This document shows, piece after piece, positions 26,283-38,699 of a DNA stretch of 64,000 nucleotides; position 1 is the stretch's first letter, and each line of letters starts with the position of its first letter. Source of the DNA: Symsagittifera roscoffensis. Lineage: Eukaryota; Xenacoelomorpha; Acoela; Convolutidae. The position numbers were made by a program, and so were the translations under genes. The stretch lies in the NCBI RefSeq assembly GCF_963678635.1, contig NC_087063.1, positions 24,618,701 to 24,682,700 on the forward strand, in the 5' to 3' direction. The notes below the pieces were generated by a model. The model did no database searches. It saw nothing but the letters and a program-made list of their open reading frames with translations, and had not been told where the DNA came from.

Positions 26283-27229
26283 ACCATTCCCGTTTCCACA
26301 ACGTTCAGTGGGAATACTCAATAATATACCGAAGTTTTACATGAGGACTATTAGGTATAAAATTATACATGGTGACAATTAGGATTTTTACATAGTGACC
26401 ATTAGGTTTAAAATTATACATAGTGACAATTAGGATTATTACATGGTGACCATTGCTGATCATTTAATACATGGTGACCATTATGATTTATACCTAATGG
26501 TCATCCATGTATGACAACCCCCCCCCCCGATCCTAACGCACCTGTTTGTGTAAGATTGATACTACTGCATTTAATTGACTAACTAGATTTCAATTTAAGA
26601 TCAGTGCATAAAATTACAACACGTGCCAAAGTCCACAAATAATCAGCACCGACACCGAGTGAACGAAAAATTACCAATCGCTTATAAAATTGGAATTTAG
26701 CACGCTCGTGTGAATACTGACAAGTCGCAAATAGACTGACTGAATAAACCGCTGGTAGATAAGAACCTGAAGCTGAACTCACCTGAAAATCGCAATGATT
26801 TGAGAAAAGACGGTTTCGATAGGTAAATTGATCCGTTCAGTTTAGTAACCGTAAAGTAAGAAGTTAGTCGGAGACAATTAAATGGCGGTCAACCAAAGGT
26901 GACAGACAACTCCGAAGGTTAAATACCAGTTAGCGCCAGACAGATAGATAAACTAGATAGCAACAACTAGGATGAAACTTAACTCAAATGATGAACTAAA
27001 TTAGATACTATGACATTCCCCTTCTTGTGAGAAATGATGAATTAATTTAAATACTCAATGAAATGTTGTTATGTAAGTGAAAGTAATTTAACAACGAGTT
27101 TTAGCTAGAGTTTTGATTACTGGCTGAGGCAACATTTAAACTAAATATTTGAGTTTTTGCCGCTTCACGGCATGCCCTCTCCCTGGACTTTAGAATGTTT
27201 TTTTTTATCTTCTCATGATTTCCCTCCTT
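26283..27229. other. Non-coding stretch downstream of the 5' LTR
   Basis: It holds a small tandem repeat with a terminal hairpin at about 26336-26512, a C-run at 26517-26528, and AT-rich sequence with no supported gene. It may include the 3' end of the decayed Gypsy element that starts at 27230, but no LTR pair could be recognised. Confidence 0.45.
26336..26512. repeat. Short tandem repeat ending in a hairpin
   Basis: Variants of ACATGGTGACCATTAGG and its neighbour AAAATTATACATAGTGACAA repeat about five times. The last unit (26467-26483) is followed by its inverse complement (26495-26512), forming a near-perfect stem of about 16 bp. It may be the end of a mobile element or a simple foldback. 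Confidence 0.6.
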
Positions 27230-28200
27230 CTATTTCGTCCCTGGTTTTTCCGCTTTTTGGATATTGTCAATCATGACTGCCCCCATTTTGGTAACTGCCT
27301 TACGTTTCCTTCGTGAACATCTTGAGCTGGTCTCGTCTAACGAACTTGCCGAATCTTGACTCGAATACGAAACAAGCCGTTGCTTCCTTCCCCGCTTTTT
27401 GCTTCCAGTTTGTGGAATCTCCGATTCGTCGCGCTCCGTCTCCTTCCCTTTCTCTTCCGTCAATTCGTTCTTCCTCCGGTTTGTGTCAAACTTCGCCTCT
27501 CGTGCAATAGTATACTTGCCGTCTCGTAAGCGTCTCGCAGTCGCCGTCTCGTAAGCGCTTGGTCGAATTGCTATCGTCTCCGTCTGTTGTACCCCACTAG
27601 GTGTTTCTTGCCTTTCCCGTTCAATGTTCGTCCCCGGGTTACCATCCTTCGATTCGGTCGCTTGTACTTTCGCCGCCAGTGGTAAATAGTCGTCTTCGTC
27701 CGATTCCGAATCCTCCACGTTATCCCTGATTTGGCATTTCTTCTGTTTGCCTACGGTGCTTTTGTAGATGCATGTGGTGCCTTTGGAACTAGATGGTTGG
27801 CTCGCCAGTAGCTTCCGTTTCAGGTCCCACGGTGTTGGTGGTGCGGCAATTTGACCAGGCGCCCTTTACTTCGGAGTGTTGGCCCGTTTCAGTGCTACTC
27901 CCGATTTTCTAAGCACAGCACCGTTACTCATTTTAATAGTATGTTCAATCTGATTTATTATACTGGATTTCAATGGTTTATACCTATTCAAGTTGCGCTC
28001 TCCTGTTCGCTGCATCACTACCGCTGGTGGCATTGCCGTCGGTGGCGCATCCGTGGTCCGAACAATCCCTGGTTCGTTGTCCTGATTAGCGACCCCGTCG
28101 TTGGTTAATCTCATTGGTTGGCGCCTGTTTTTAACGTCGTACTCAGTATCCGAGCGGACTCCCCAGTTTGTGTCCATGGGTTCTGGCATCGCTTGAGCGT
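27230..28200 (-). pseudogene. C-terminal pol tail of decayed Gypsy element
   Basis: Two frames (28189-27866 and 27718-27230) carry a hydrophilic, Arg/Lys/Glu-rich region ending with a conserved block RKRKAVTKMGAVMIDNI. A diverged copy of this block is encoded at about 38790-38900, showing it belongs to a repeated element family rather than a host gene. Confidence 0.6.
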
Positions 28201-28399
28201 GCGGGTCTCGTTAATCTAAACAGTCAGATTTTGAGCGTATTACGTTTTCCCAATTTGGATTTCTTACTGACGGCTTTTCGGTTAAGTTCCTGAGTACTGT
28301 GTTAGCTTCCCCGACCATGGTGCGCTTCAAACGATGTTAGATTCAGGGCGGCGTTTTTAGCGAATCTCAAAGCACCGAGAGCTCATTCAAGCATCCGCT

Positions 28400-29406
28400 C
28401 CAAGAATTCCGGTTTTTCCTCTCGCGCATACGTTGTTACCGAAATCTTGAGACTGCCGATTGTCCGTTTGACGCACCCTGTTGCCCGATAATCGTTATTT
28501 GGCGAGGTAAGTATTTCAATTCCTTCTTTGTGAAAGAATGTTCGGACCTCCTTGGAAATAAAGTTCGTTCCCTGGTCAACTCGGATTTGTCGCGGAACTC
28601 CGTGTGCGATTATATATTCTTTTTAAAAGTTTACGATTTTGTCCGACCGATTTGAATTACACACCATGGCCGATGGTCATCGAGAAAAACGTTCCACTGT
28701 CACCAGAACATACTTTTTAGATTCCTTCAAATAGTTAATTGGCCCCCAAAAGTCTAATTGCACGGATTCATTCGGTTCTTTGGGTTCAGGTATTTTCCCT
28801 ACATCCCATTGAATGAATCTTTTTCAAATTTTTACCAGCTAATGTGCATTCTTGGCAATTTCCTGAGATTGTCGCTAAGATGTATCTGGCCGCCTCGTAC
28901 ATATTCGATTTTCCATGGTGATAATAATGCAGTCTGTTGTTTGCCGCCGCTTGCAAAGTGTTTGGATTTATGAGTCTCTCATCCATCCACAGGCATCTGT
29001 CCTTAACATGAAAATCCTGGGTATTTTGGGCATAATATTTACTCATTGTTGCAATTTTTGTGTGTAGATTCGGCTCCTTGCACTTGATCATTTCGATGAT
29101 TGCTTGTAGTTGAGGATCTGAGTTGTACTGAGATTCAATAAATCGAAAATTAAACAATTCTGGAAGAGCGTTCTGTTTATTAACTACTCTACAATTTCTC
29201 GGAATAAAAGACATAACACGGTTTTCAGGGTTAACTGGTGGACAACTTTCGCCAGGGTAAACCGAAGGAATTGAGATAATAGTGTTACTTTTAGTGCTCC
29301 GGACTTCTGTGGTGACTGCCTGTGTATCTTGATTTATCTCCTCTATCTCGTCGCTACTACTAATGCTAGGGTGTTGTTCCAGTAATTTCCTGATTTTTCG
29401 TTCCAT
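28400..29406 (-). pseudogene. Integrase remnant of decayed Gypsy element
   Basis: The zinc domain is visible (LHYYHHGK and NCQEC). The core follows after a frameshift, with QLDFWGP, RVDQGTNF and, where a Glu-Arg-Thr motif is expected, Lys-Arg-Thr. The catalytic Glu is therefore lost and the enzyme cannot be active. Confidence 0.75.
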
Positions 29407-29664
29407 AAATAGATTAGATTTTGAGTTTTGAGAGTTTATACGTGTATTTTAATAACCGAAATCTGTTTCAATAATTGTCCCAGTTAAATTCTCACTGGAC
29501 TCAAGTGACCTGCCGGACATGCAATTTGTCGCTCTGTGATTGGTCCAGTTTCCACCGCATATTCTTTCGCCCTCTACCGGCTGTTCTCTATTCGATATAT
29601 TACAAACGCGTTTATTATAATTAGCCTTTGGAGACTCGAGTTTACATTTAGAGAAATCTTTCTT

Positions 29665-30060
29665 TTAGAATCGGAGTGCGGATCTAATTTGACTAATTTT
29701 CGCAACCGTGAACATACTATCAAATGTGCTGACCGGTAAATCGTCCGAGCTCGGGTGCCTCAATAGGTTGTCCGCGAAACCAATTGTAGCTCGGGGTTCG
29801 TGTTCCACTTGAAAATCAAACGGTATAAGGCGATCTAGCCACCTAGTTAATCTACTAAACATCGTCTTGTTCTTTTTGTTGTCGCCATTTAGCAGCGATA
29901 CCAGGGCTTTGTGGTCCGTGACTATTAAAAATTTTCTCCCCAGCACCAAATTTCGGAAATATTCCGCCCCCACACAACTGCGAGCATTTTCAGTTCGTTC
30001 GTTGAATACTTTTTCTCCGCCTCGATTAAGTACCTGGGTGCGAAGGATATCGACCTCCAT
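29665..30060 (-). pseudogene. RNase H remnant
   Basis: The frame contains the C-terminal half of a Gypsy RNase H: FLIVTDHKALVSLL, LTRWLDRL and ADNLLRHPS. The upstream part of the domain is in another frame up to about 30200. Confidence 0.75.
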
Positions 30061-30482
30061 CCGTCGGAATTTAGTTGTTCAAGAACCGCACCGAGCCCGT
30101 TATGGCTTGCGTCACAGACGATTCATGTGCCACGGTGTATATCGAAAAGCCGGAGTTCCACTATGTTCGCTACCTGCTTTTTTACATTCTCGAATGATAT
30201 TTGACACTCACTAGTTCAAATATATTCATTTTTCCTGCTTAATAGGGAGCGTAGCGAGGCCGAAGATTCCGCGAGTGCTGGGAGGTATTTGTGTAGGCTA
30301 TGAATGGAGCCCCATGAACGATTTTAATTGCGAAACTGCTTTAGGGGCTTTTAGGGACTCGATTGGTTCCGTTTTTCGGATTGGTGTTGTAATTCCGGTG
30401 CAAGTTATTTTGTGCCCCAACCATTCGCATTGATTGCGCGCTAATTGACATTTAGTAAGTTTGAGCGACATGTTTTTCCGAT

Positions 30483-31320
30483 CTAATTTCCGTAAATCTT
30501 CTCGACCGCCGCGATGTGCTCAATTTTGGTGCCTTTCGTGACAACCAGGATGTCATCTATGAATGCGTGTTCCTGTGGAAATTCCGATAGGATTGTATCC
30601 ATCACTCTTTGGAATTCCGCCGGCATGGTTGTGAGGCCGTAGAACCCCGTTCGAAAACGATACATGCCCGTTGATTTTCCCCCCACTAACGAAAAATTGC
30701 ATTGAACGCTCGTCTTTGGACTAAGTTGTAGCTGACCGTACGCATATGTAAGGTCCATTGTAGAAAAGTATACATCTCCTGGTTTCCGATCACTTATCGT
30801 TTGTCCTACGGTGTCCATGAGCTCTTTGATATTGGGCATTTGATATTTTTTTGTGGACTTGATTATTTAATTCCCATGACTCTAGCGCTAATTTTACTGA
30901 CCCATCTTTTTTCACTGTTATTATCGACCTTATATCGACCTTATCTCGCAATGTAATCGGTACTCTCCGTCTTTTTTGTTGGATTGGCATTAACCTTTCG
31001 AAAATTTCCGCGTGCACCTTGTAATTCTTAATTTTACCGACTCTATGAAAAAGATTATTAAATTGCTCACTGAAATAAGTCTGCCATGGGACTAATGAGT
31101 CCTCCTCGCTTGGCATTTCGGCCCTCGGTTGTTCTCCTTGAACTGACATCACCTTTTGCTCCGGTGTCCTTTGCACTATTTGTAATCCCAGATTTTGCAT
31201 TAGATCTCTTCCAATAATCGACGGTCTGTTTCCTCCTAGTCTGTTTCCTCCTATCACATTGATTCTTGCTTCGGTCACCCATCCGTTCGTCATCCATGCA
31301 TCCGTTTCTTTGCTTACCAT
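30483..31320 (-). pseudogene. Protease end and reverse transcriptase remnant
   Basis: In one frame the protease end (IIGRDLMQNLGL) leads into the RT N-terminus (TVKKDGSVKLALES). In the next frame (30839-30483) the RT palm follows, with STMDLTYAYGQ, FYGLTTMPAEFQ and FIDDILVV. The second Asp pair is intact, but the frames are broken between 30790 and 30839. Confidence 0.8.
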
Positions 31321-31499
31321 TTAACTTTCAATTCAGTTTCCTTCCGAGATTTTATGGCCATTACAACATAGTCTCCTGAACTGTCCGAATCCCACGATCT
31401 TTGCCTCTTATCCGGTGTGTTGACCCATCCTACTGAATTTTCATGTTGCGTCACCTATTTCGCTAACATCCACATCCTCCTAATTTTGAATCAGTCCCA

Positions 31500-32160
31500 C
31501 CGCAGGTCTCCCCCGGTTGGTCCGCTTTCGCCGACAAGTTTTCTCGTAATAGCCGGTCTTTCGGCAACAATTACATGTCGCACTTCTAGCTGGACATCTA
31601 GTTAGATGTTCCGGAGTTAAGTTGGGTTGGTCACAGTTATAGCACCTTTTGGATGCTCCCCTCTCATGTCTGCTCGTCCCCTGAACGATCCACGGCCGCG
31701 CTGTCTGCTGTTTCGGTATCCCCCTCGGATTGTCCCCACCGGTTCCGTTTTAATTTGGAACGCCCCGGCTCCACCCCTGGTGCCGCTTGTTTTTGCTCCC
31801 CCGGTTGTCGAACCATATGATTTAGCATACTTACATCCACGCTCATATGACAACGCAAGGCGATACACCTCCTCTGGTGTCTTTGTTGATCAACATAGCT
31901 CGTTCTGTGCCTCTCTATCATTAATGTTCACAATGAATACGTCCCTCAGAATTCTGGTCTCCAACGTTCCAAAGTTACCTCTCGCTGCTAGTCCGCTTAA
32001 AACTGAATGGAACGGCTCCAAGGATTCTCCAATATGTTGTTTTCTTGCCAATAACTGGAATATTTTGTAAGTAAGTGAAACACTATAACCAAAAAATTTC
32101 AAATCATGCATCTTGGACAAATTTTCGCATCCTAAATTATGCACTCTCATCTAGATTTCT
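31500..32160 (-). pseudogene. gag and zinc-knuckle remnant
   Basis: The capsid C-terminal pattern appears first (ESLEPFHSVLSGLAARGNF and RDVFIVNI). The linker ALSYERGCKYAKS follows in a shifted frame, and then two Cys clusters, the second being CNCCRKTGYYEKTC with Tyr in place of the His ligand. Confidence 0.75.
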
Positions 32161-33619
32161 GTTACACAAAAACAGTCAATTTTTGATTGCGGAAAAGTTT
32201 GTCAAAACATATTTTCTCGTACCAGTCCTGAAAAACAATTTTACTCTGAAAGGAGAAATCAAGCGATTCCTTGAAAAAACTTCAGAGCAGTGGAGAAAAC
32301 CATCAGTCGACTGCCCACTAAACTTTTGAACGAATTTTTGTAACGACGGACCGATTCAATATCGTTTGTTTGCTGAAACTCATCGAAGAAAAAGAACAGC
32401 TAGCTATAAAAAAGAAGGCGGCCAAATACAAGTCGAGACCTGACGATTCCTTCATAAACACCCAGCTAGAACAGACCATCCCCAGAGGGAAGCTGCAAAT
32501 GTAGCCGCAGCGGCCATTGCGGACATAATTTTCTCAACTCTGGCATCATGCTGGGAAAAATGGACATCTTAGGAAAATTTGCAATCCTTGGTTCATGACA
32601 AGACAAAGCAAAAATCAATTCGAAAATTTAGAAATCCTGGAGACGTTTTCGATGACCGGGACATATTATGTATCGGAAAAAGGAACGTTATCAAACTAAT
32701 TTTTCTTTGCAATCTCGAACGAACTGTCAGAGATCAAATCAATTCAAGGACAAACCCTCGCAAATAAAAAAAACTGAAGACTATTCAGGTGTAATTTGAA
32801 GCAATCCGAGATACTTTTTGTTTACTGCGGGACTGTACAAGCAGGTTGCTGGCTAATTAAAGTCTTATTATACAGCAATGCCATTATTGGCAGCATTTCA
32901 TGTAGACACAAGGAGCTAAAAGCCTGCTTGGTTTATTTGCAGTAATAGCTAATTTATTGAACTCCGCCCAAACATTGTTAGACGCCAGATTTCAATGTCT
33001 CTCGTGCCTCGAGACCTGTTGCTGGCAGTGATCGATGCAGTGTACAGGAATAAAAATTATGAGAACCCTCGGATGTCAATTGAAATACCACTAAGCGATT
33101 TACACTCGTACTTCATCGCAAATTACTTCATGACATAGCAACAAACAAAAACAAAGCCTTCTAGTGAGCCTGGCGGTACTATAACCGTTTTCAAATATAC
33201 CCAGCATATCTTGATCTTATACCACATCCGCATTCAACCGAAGCTAAAATATGGGTCACAGAGGGCACATAACTAGCAGTTTTGGAAATTTTGATGGGAA
33301 CGAATGTGCTGACGGAAAAATAGTATTCAAATAGTAACAACAGTAACAAAATAGTGATATGCCACCAAAGAATGGAAACTCATCTTGGACAATTTTTATG
33401 TCTCGCCATCACAATGTAATTTCTTTTGACAATAACAGCTGCCAAAGTGTGCGAGAGAGAGAAGATCCTGATTTGGAACCCGGAAAAGGCAACGAAATTG
33501 TGTTACAGTTTTTTGCTCATAACTTCAGCTAGTGCTGCTTTTATCTCAAAGAGTACAATATAGATGACTTAAACAGCCCCAGAAGAAACAAACATGCAGG
33601 CTACAATATATCATTGATA
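32161..33619. other. No recognised gene
   Basis: The sequence is AT-rich and contains short open frames (for example 62 codons at 32579-32767 on the plus strand), none with a recognisable domain. Nothing links it clearly to the Gypsy remnant on its left. It could include a decayed coding sequence on the plus strand leading into the ORF at 33620. Confidence 0.4.
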
Positions 33620-34138
33620 ATGATGGACTGTGGAACTCGGTTATTTGACAAGTACGTAAAAATAAGACCAGAACTCGACCATTGCAAAAATGTATCTGAA
33701 AAACCAATCGCCTTAAAATTGTCGGATAATTTAGCGCAGTTTTTGTCCGTGCTACCAGACTTATGGAAACTACTTTGCTTCGAATCAAAGACGGACGCTG
33801 GAATGAAGTTGTTACGTGATATCATGGCAAAATTGATCGATAGTCCACTACTGACGAAGATGGATCAGCTCGAAGACATAAAAGGAACAATCGCACTAGA
33901 CTTGAAAATATTGAAACAAACAGTAATTGACAAACTGGAACGAAACATCCCGCTACGGCTATCACTGATGCTAACGATAATCGTGTTCGTCGGCAACTTT
34001 TTTTTGCAAATTTTGTTGATGTACATGTACCATTGCTTGGCCACTTTCAGAAGCTTAACACCAAATTTTTCTCGAGTCATCAGAAGGGAATATCGATTTA
34101 AAGCCAGTTCTATAAATTGCGGCCGCGCACAAAAATGA
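33620..34138 (+). CDS. Possible small ORF or exon with a membrane segment
   Basis: This open frame runs about 172 codons from the first ATG at 33620 to a TGA. I do not recognise it. Residues about 1-110 are amphipathic and charged (KPIALKLSDNLAQF and KMDQLEDIKG). A strongly hydrophobic stretch of about 28 residues (LTIIVFVGNFFLQILL) then forms a likely transmembrane helix, and a short basic tail follows. The length is only moderately above chance for this base composition, and no promoter, splice signal or polyadenylation signal could be assigned. It may be an exon of a larger gene, a decayed gene, or a chance frame. Confidence 0.3.
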   Translation: MMDCGTRLFDKYVKIRPELDHCKNVSEKPIALKLSDNLAQFLSVLPDLWKLLCFESKTDAGMKLLRDIMAKLIDSPLLTKMDQLEDIKGTIALDLKILKQTVIDKLERNIPLRLSLMLTIIVFVGNFFLQILLMYMYHCLATFRSLTPNFSRVIRREYRFKASSINCGRAQK

Positions 34139-34237
34139 ACTTCAGCAACAAAAATTAGGGAGAAATAAATGCTTGCGACCTATGATGAAAAGAGCGCATG
34201 CGCGAGACCACGTACGCACTCAAGAAAACATCATACT

Positions 34238-35285
34238 GATCTTCTGTTGGTGTAGGAAGTGCACCTGAACTCGAGAAGGAGAAAGATACCTGGGTGTGAA
34301 AACGGTCAAATATATTTGTAAGAGAGTCTTTTGAAATGGTTAAAACTGGCTTCACATTACTGTTTTTTTCCTAAAACCACTGCTAAGCCTAAAACCACAT
34401 CCTAACTTTTTTGTATTTTAGTTGTTTCACATGGGTATTATATTAAATTTTTCCAGCAACTTTTTGTCTTTAACGATATTAACCTGTAACTTTCCGCCGT
34501 ACCTATTATATAGTGTGCGTTAAATTTTTCAGCTGATCTATCTGAGTTCTTAAACAAAACTTTTAGAGCATGTAAATTAGAAATTTAAATCAACAAAGAT
34601 TCAAATGGAAAAACTAATTTGATTTTTTAAACTGAAAAGGCAACAATTTGTTGGATCTTCTGTTGGTGTAGGAAGTGCACCTGAACTCGAGAAGGCGAAA
34701 GATACCTGGGAGTGAAAACGGTCAAATATATTAGTAAGAGAGTCGTTTGAAATGGTTAAAACTGGCTTCACATTACTGTTTTTTTCCTAAAACCACTGCT
34801 AAGCCTAAAACCACATCCTAACTTTTTTGTAATTTAGTTGTTTCACATGGGTATTATATTAAATTTTTTAAACAAAACTTTTAGAGTATGTAAATTAGAA
34901 ATTTAAATCAACAGAGATTCAAATGGAATAACTAATTTGATTTTTTAAACTGAAAAGGCAACAATTTGTTGGATCTTCTGTTGGTGTAGGAAGTGCACCT
35001 GAACTCGAGAAGGCGAAAGATACCTGGGAGTGAAAACGGTCAAATATATTTGTAAGAGAGTCGTTTGAAATGGTTAAAACTGGCTTCACATTACTGTTTT
35101 TTTCCTAAAACCACTGCTAAGCCTAAAACCACATCCTAACTTTTTTGTAATTTTGTTGTTTCACATGGGTATTATATTAAATTTTTTAAACAAAACTTTT
35201 AGAGTATGTAAATTAGAAATTTAAATCAACAGAGATTCAAATGGAATAACTAACTTGATTTTTTAAACTGAAAAGGCAACAATTT
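34238..35285. repeat. Three-copy tandem repeat
   Basis: Copies start at 34238, 34654 and 34972 with GATCTTCTGTTGGTGTAGG. The first copy is 416 bases, the second 318 and the third about 314. The first carries about 98 extra bases (near 34455-34550) that the others lack. Copies 2 and 3 are nearly identical. Each copy includes, on the minus strand, CAG followed by GTATCT, a donor-like context. Confidence 0.85.
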
Positions 35286-37034
35286 CGATGTAGTTTTAGA
35301 TTTTAAAGTCACCAGGGCCGAACAATGAAGAGTGAAGGTGTGAGCTCCCTGAATCGACGCCACATAGTAAGTTGCTGTAATTTGCGATGATAATCAAACT
35401 CAAAGCCATGAAGTTTTTTTAGTAAAGCCAATTGTATCATAAACTGATATTTGCATTTAAAGACCAGCTAACTGACTATTGAAACCAAATTTATAAAATT
35501 GAGTGATTAGATAGGAAAAAGAAAAAGAAAATATTGCTCACATTATTAATGAAAGGATTAGCTGAAGGATAAGGTTGAAAATCTGATCACAGCATCCCTG
35601 AAAAAAGCAGCCTTTTAGCTAATTGGTATATCGGGAACTGAAATATCTAGATTTCAGACATGGTATATTATAGACAGTGTTGGCTGGATCTCAAACCTGA
35701 AAAGATAATACATCTGTGATTATTTTTTGTACAGTTATGGGTGCTCAATGTTTTGGGCAAGTAGCGAGTGATATATTCCGCGCTACTCACGCGTAAGCGG
35801 CGAACAAGTCCGATTTAGAAATCATTTTAAATCGAATTGAAGCGAGATACCTGATACGAGCAGTTTTGGTAGATCTTAAAAATTTCACGAGCAGTTTTGT
35901 TTAGTGCAATACTTAATAAACTTGGAAAAAGAAAAAGTTAATTAGATACCAGGCACACTAAGCGCGCGGGATTAGAAAGATTGCTCTGATCAGAGCAAAA
36001 CCCTGAATGTTTCGCATCAAATGATAAACTGAGCAGTTAATCTCGACCAATGTCAGGACAATACAGTTAGATGTCACGAAGATCCAGATTTCGATTCCTC
36101 AAGAGAATAAGATGTCTGTGGGAACTGTCTGAATAAAAAAACTACCCGAGCATATATATTTTTCTCTTTCTTCGAAAGTCGGAACAATTAGCAATTGAAC
36201 GCAGTTTCGAAATGACCAAACCATGATTGATAAAGTCGGAAATCAGAAAAACGTTAAAAATTTTCGCTCGATGAAAACAAATGTTGCTTTTGATGCTCAT
36301 CATTGTCCTTGCAGTTAAATCAGCTTTGTATTCTGTGTTCAAATGGGACTATAGAGCAGTGCGCCACGGACAAACTTCGGAATACATAGACTTTTATCGC
36401 TTCATAACCTTTTTCGTTAACGAAAGGGGGCCAGGTGTGCATATTAGCATGTGTATCAATTTGCATAATCTCTGAAGCATGAAAAATGATACTCTTGGCG
36501 TTTAGTCGAAGTTAAAAGGAGGCAATTTTAAGATCTTGGTCAAAACTTAATCGAGGCTTATTAAGTTAATGCTAATTCACACACATGCTAATCACACACA
36601 TGCATATGTGGAAAATGTATTTTTTTCATACTTTTTTTCCTTATTTTTATGGAAAGACACCAATTTCGATACCAAAATAACAAAAAAAAATACTTTTAGA
36701 GTTCGATCAAACTCAATTAGAAAAAAAAGTATAAGATTTGTTTGAGTAGCATTTTTCCATAGACTAAGTGTAGGAAATTTTGATTAGCGTTTTTGGTCTA
36801 TGTAGGCCAACCCGGATGTTATGTATAGACCATATCTAGCAAGAACAAAGTTTGAATAATGAAAAAAAAACATGATTTACTCCATTTATTAGTAAGCACG
36901 AGCGTGATACAAACGGAAATGGCCACTACTTCAAAAGTATATTTTTCAACATAATCTTACAAATTCATAGTCTTTTCAACCTGAATATCAGTTTTCCGAA
37001 CGGTGCTAGCGATGAAATATACTCTATACTAGGA
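35286..37034. other. No gene; dispersed repeat fragments
   Basis: A segment at about 36125-36190 (CTGAATAAAAAAACTACCCG followed by a T/C-rich run) recurs at about 37840-37905. Short open frames, such as 64 codons at 36281-36475 with a hydrophobic start, carry no recognisable domain. Confidence 0.45.
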
Positions 37035-37565
37035 AAATTTGGCGGGAGCCGAAAAAACTTATTTGATAGGTTCCGCTTTCAGACAATTAGCTTCTAGCGC
37101 AACTGGGCTGCTTGGACAAGCTCCAAAGTTATGACAAATTTTGATCTTATTTTTCCATGTGGCTTTAATTTTGATAAAAACGATTTTTTATGTCCCCGGC
37201 AACATCTGGCGTTTATACGTGTACCTGATTTAGTGAGGTTCGAACAAAGAAATTTAGAACCCTGCCGACTACATGATCAGAGCAAAATTGTTGAACTCAT
37301 TTGATGAAAATCCAAAAGTTAGTTTGAAAAAGTTTGAAAAAGTTTTCGAACACTTTGAAACCGTTTTTAACAATAGCGGAATTGTTTTTATTGTTTGAAA
37401 ACATTCTTGACGATGTAAAAAGAAACAAAAAAAGGTTATTTCAGTAGATGAGTTGTTAATAAGAACTTATAATTTCTAAGAAAACAGTAACGAGACTGCT
37501 TGTATCAGGGCAAAACTCTGGTTCTTAGACTGCCCTTCAATTGATCTCGAATAGTTTTCCGTAAA
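37035..37565. repeat. Right arm of a long-range inverted repeat
   Basis: This is the reverse complement of 1-541. Its outer end (around 37490-37570) is also related to 38115-38210 in direct orientation, so the end sequence belongs to a repeat family. Confidence 0.75.
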
Positions 37566-38324
37566 ATATTGACAAAATGACATTTTTTGGCTGATAATTT
37601 CAAATTTAAACTGTTAACACTTGAGTCGGGTATGGAATAAATAAAAACAATAAGATTATTGCCTCAATGCAATATCGAACGATTTAAGTACGGGATGATT
37701 CGCTACGAGTAAAACTTGCAAGGAGCGGTTTAGATAGGTTCGTGCCGAGATACTATAGTGGTGTGCACACCCGGCTGGGGCCATGCAGATTAAGGCATTG
37801 ATCACCTGAGGGATTGAAAAAACTGCGAAAAAAAACTTGGTCTGAATAAAAAAAAACTAACCCGAGCAAACATATTCTTTATTTTCTTCAAAAGTCTGAA
37901 CCAAAATGGACCTTTTGGCAGAACTATAGACCACTACTTGTTACAATTGATTCTCGACTAATTTTTCAAATGTTAATTCTGAATAAGAAACCCTGAAACC
38001 AACGTTCCTTGTTCTAAAATTAACTTAACCGGAATCTGTTCTTTTCAATTGTTTGAGCTGAGTACGAGAGAGCGAAGTGTTTACCCGAAAAAGCTACTGA
38101 AAACGTAAAATTCATATACATAAACAAGACGGCTCGTATCAAAGCAAAGCCCTGATCGTTCCGATTGCCCTTTAATTGATCTCGTATAGTTTTTGGTAAA
38201 AATAAACATTAGCAAAACAATGAAGTTAAAGTTAATTTGACAAAAATATTTTGTGCTACGCTTCATTAGGTACGGAAAAAAAACCAGTTAGCTTTTTGCC
38301 TCAACTAGTTTTTGAACACTTTTG
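37566..38324. other. Non-coding, with a diverged copy of the inverted-repeat end
   Basis: The segment 38115-38210 resembles 37490-37580 (shared words such as TTGATCTCG and ATAGTTTT). No gene was recognised. Confidence 0.45.
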
Positions 38325-38565
38325 AACGTCTGCTCTGCTTCTACGCGATTCTTGCACAAAAAATTCGCCGGTAGCACCGCGACTTGCGCTGTTGTCAACG
38401 TTTTTGAGAAATAAAATGACGTCGGATTAAAAACATGCTTCGCGATTACATCCCACGTGATTCCTTTGATCCAATGATCTCACAGCATTGGAGGTTCAGC
38501 GCATTTGATCGGCCAAAAAACGGTATTTACCAACGGGTTTTTCTCTCCCCCAACGCCGTTTGCTT
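38325..38565. repeat. Diverged partial satellite unit at the array edge
   Basis: It aligns with 40388-40630 of the first full monomer, with many substitutions (roughly four in five positions matching by eye). After 38566 the similarity stops and a retroelement fragment takes the place of the expected monomer sequence until 39165. Confidence 0.75.
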
Positions 38566-38699
38566 GAAATGCACAATTAAAAATGAAAACTTTTCAAAGT
38601 AAACGAGTTGAGTTTTAGACCTTACGGTTCAACCCTCTCCTGGGCTAAGTGACTTAAGCGCACGTTTGGCAAAGTTTTGATAGCTCAATACACCTTCAT

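Larger units (their letters stand above)
27230..32160 (-). mobile_element. Decayed Gypsy (Mag-like) retrotransposon
   Basis: Fragments of gag, two knuckle-like Cys clusters, protease end, RT, RNase H, integrase and a C-terminal basic region follow in canonical order on the minus strand but in several broken frames. The zinc region pattern (CYNC...EHL..CPA...CNCC) is typical of many animal Mag-lineage elements. No LTRs were identified. The element is unrelated in sequence to the giant element apart from the shared pol fold. Confidence 0.85.

Noticed and set aside
1-37565. A Maverick/Polinton with terminal inverted repeats
   Set aside because: No protein-primed DNA polymerase, packaging ATPase or capsid genes are present between the arms; the integrase genes belong to LTR elements.
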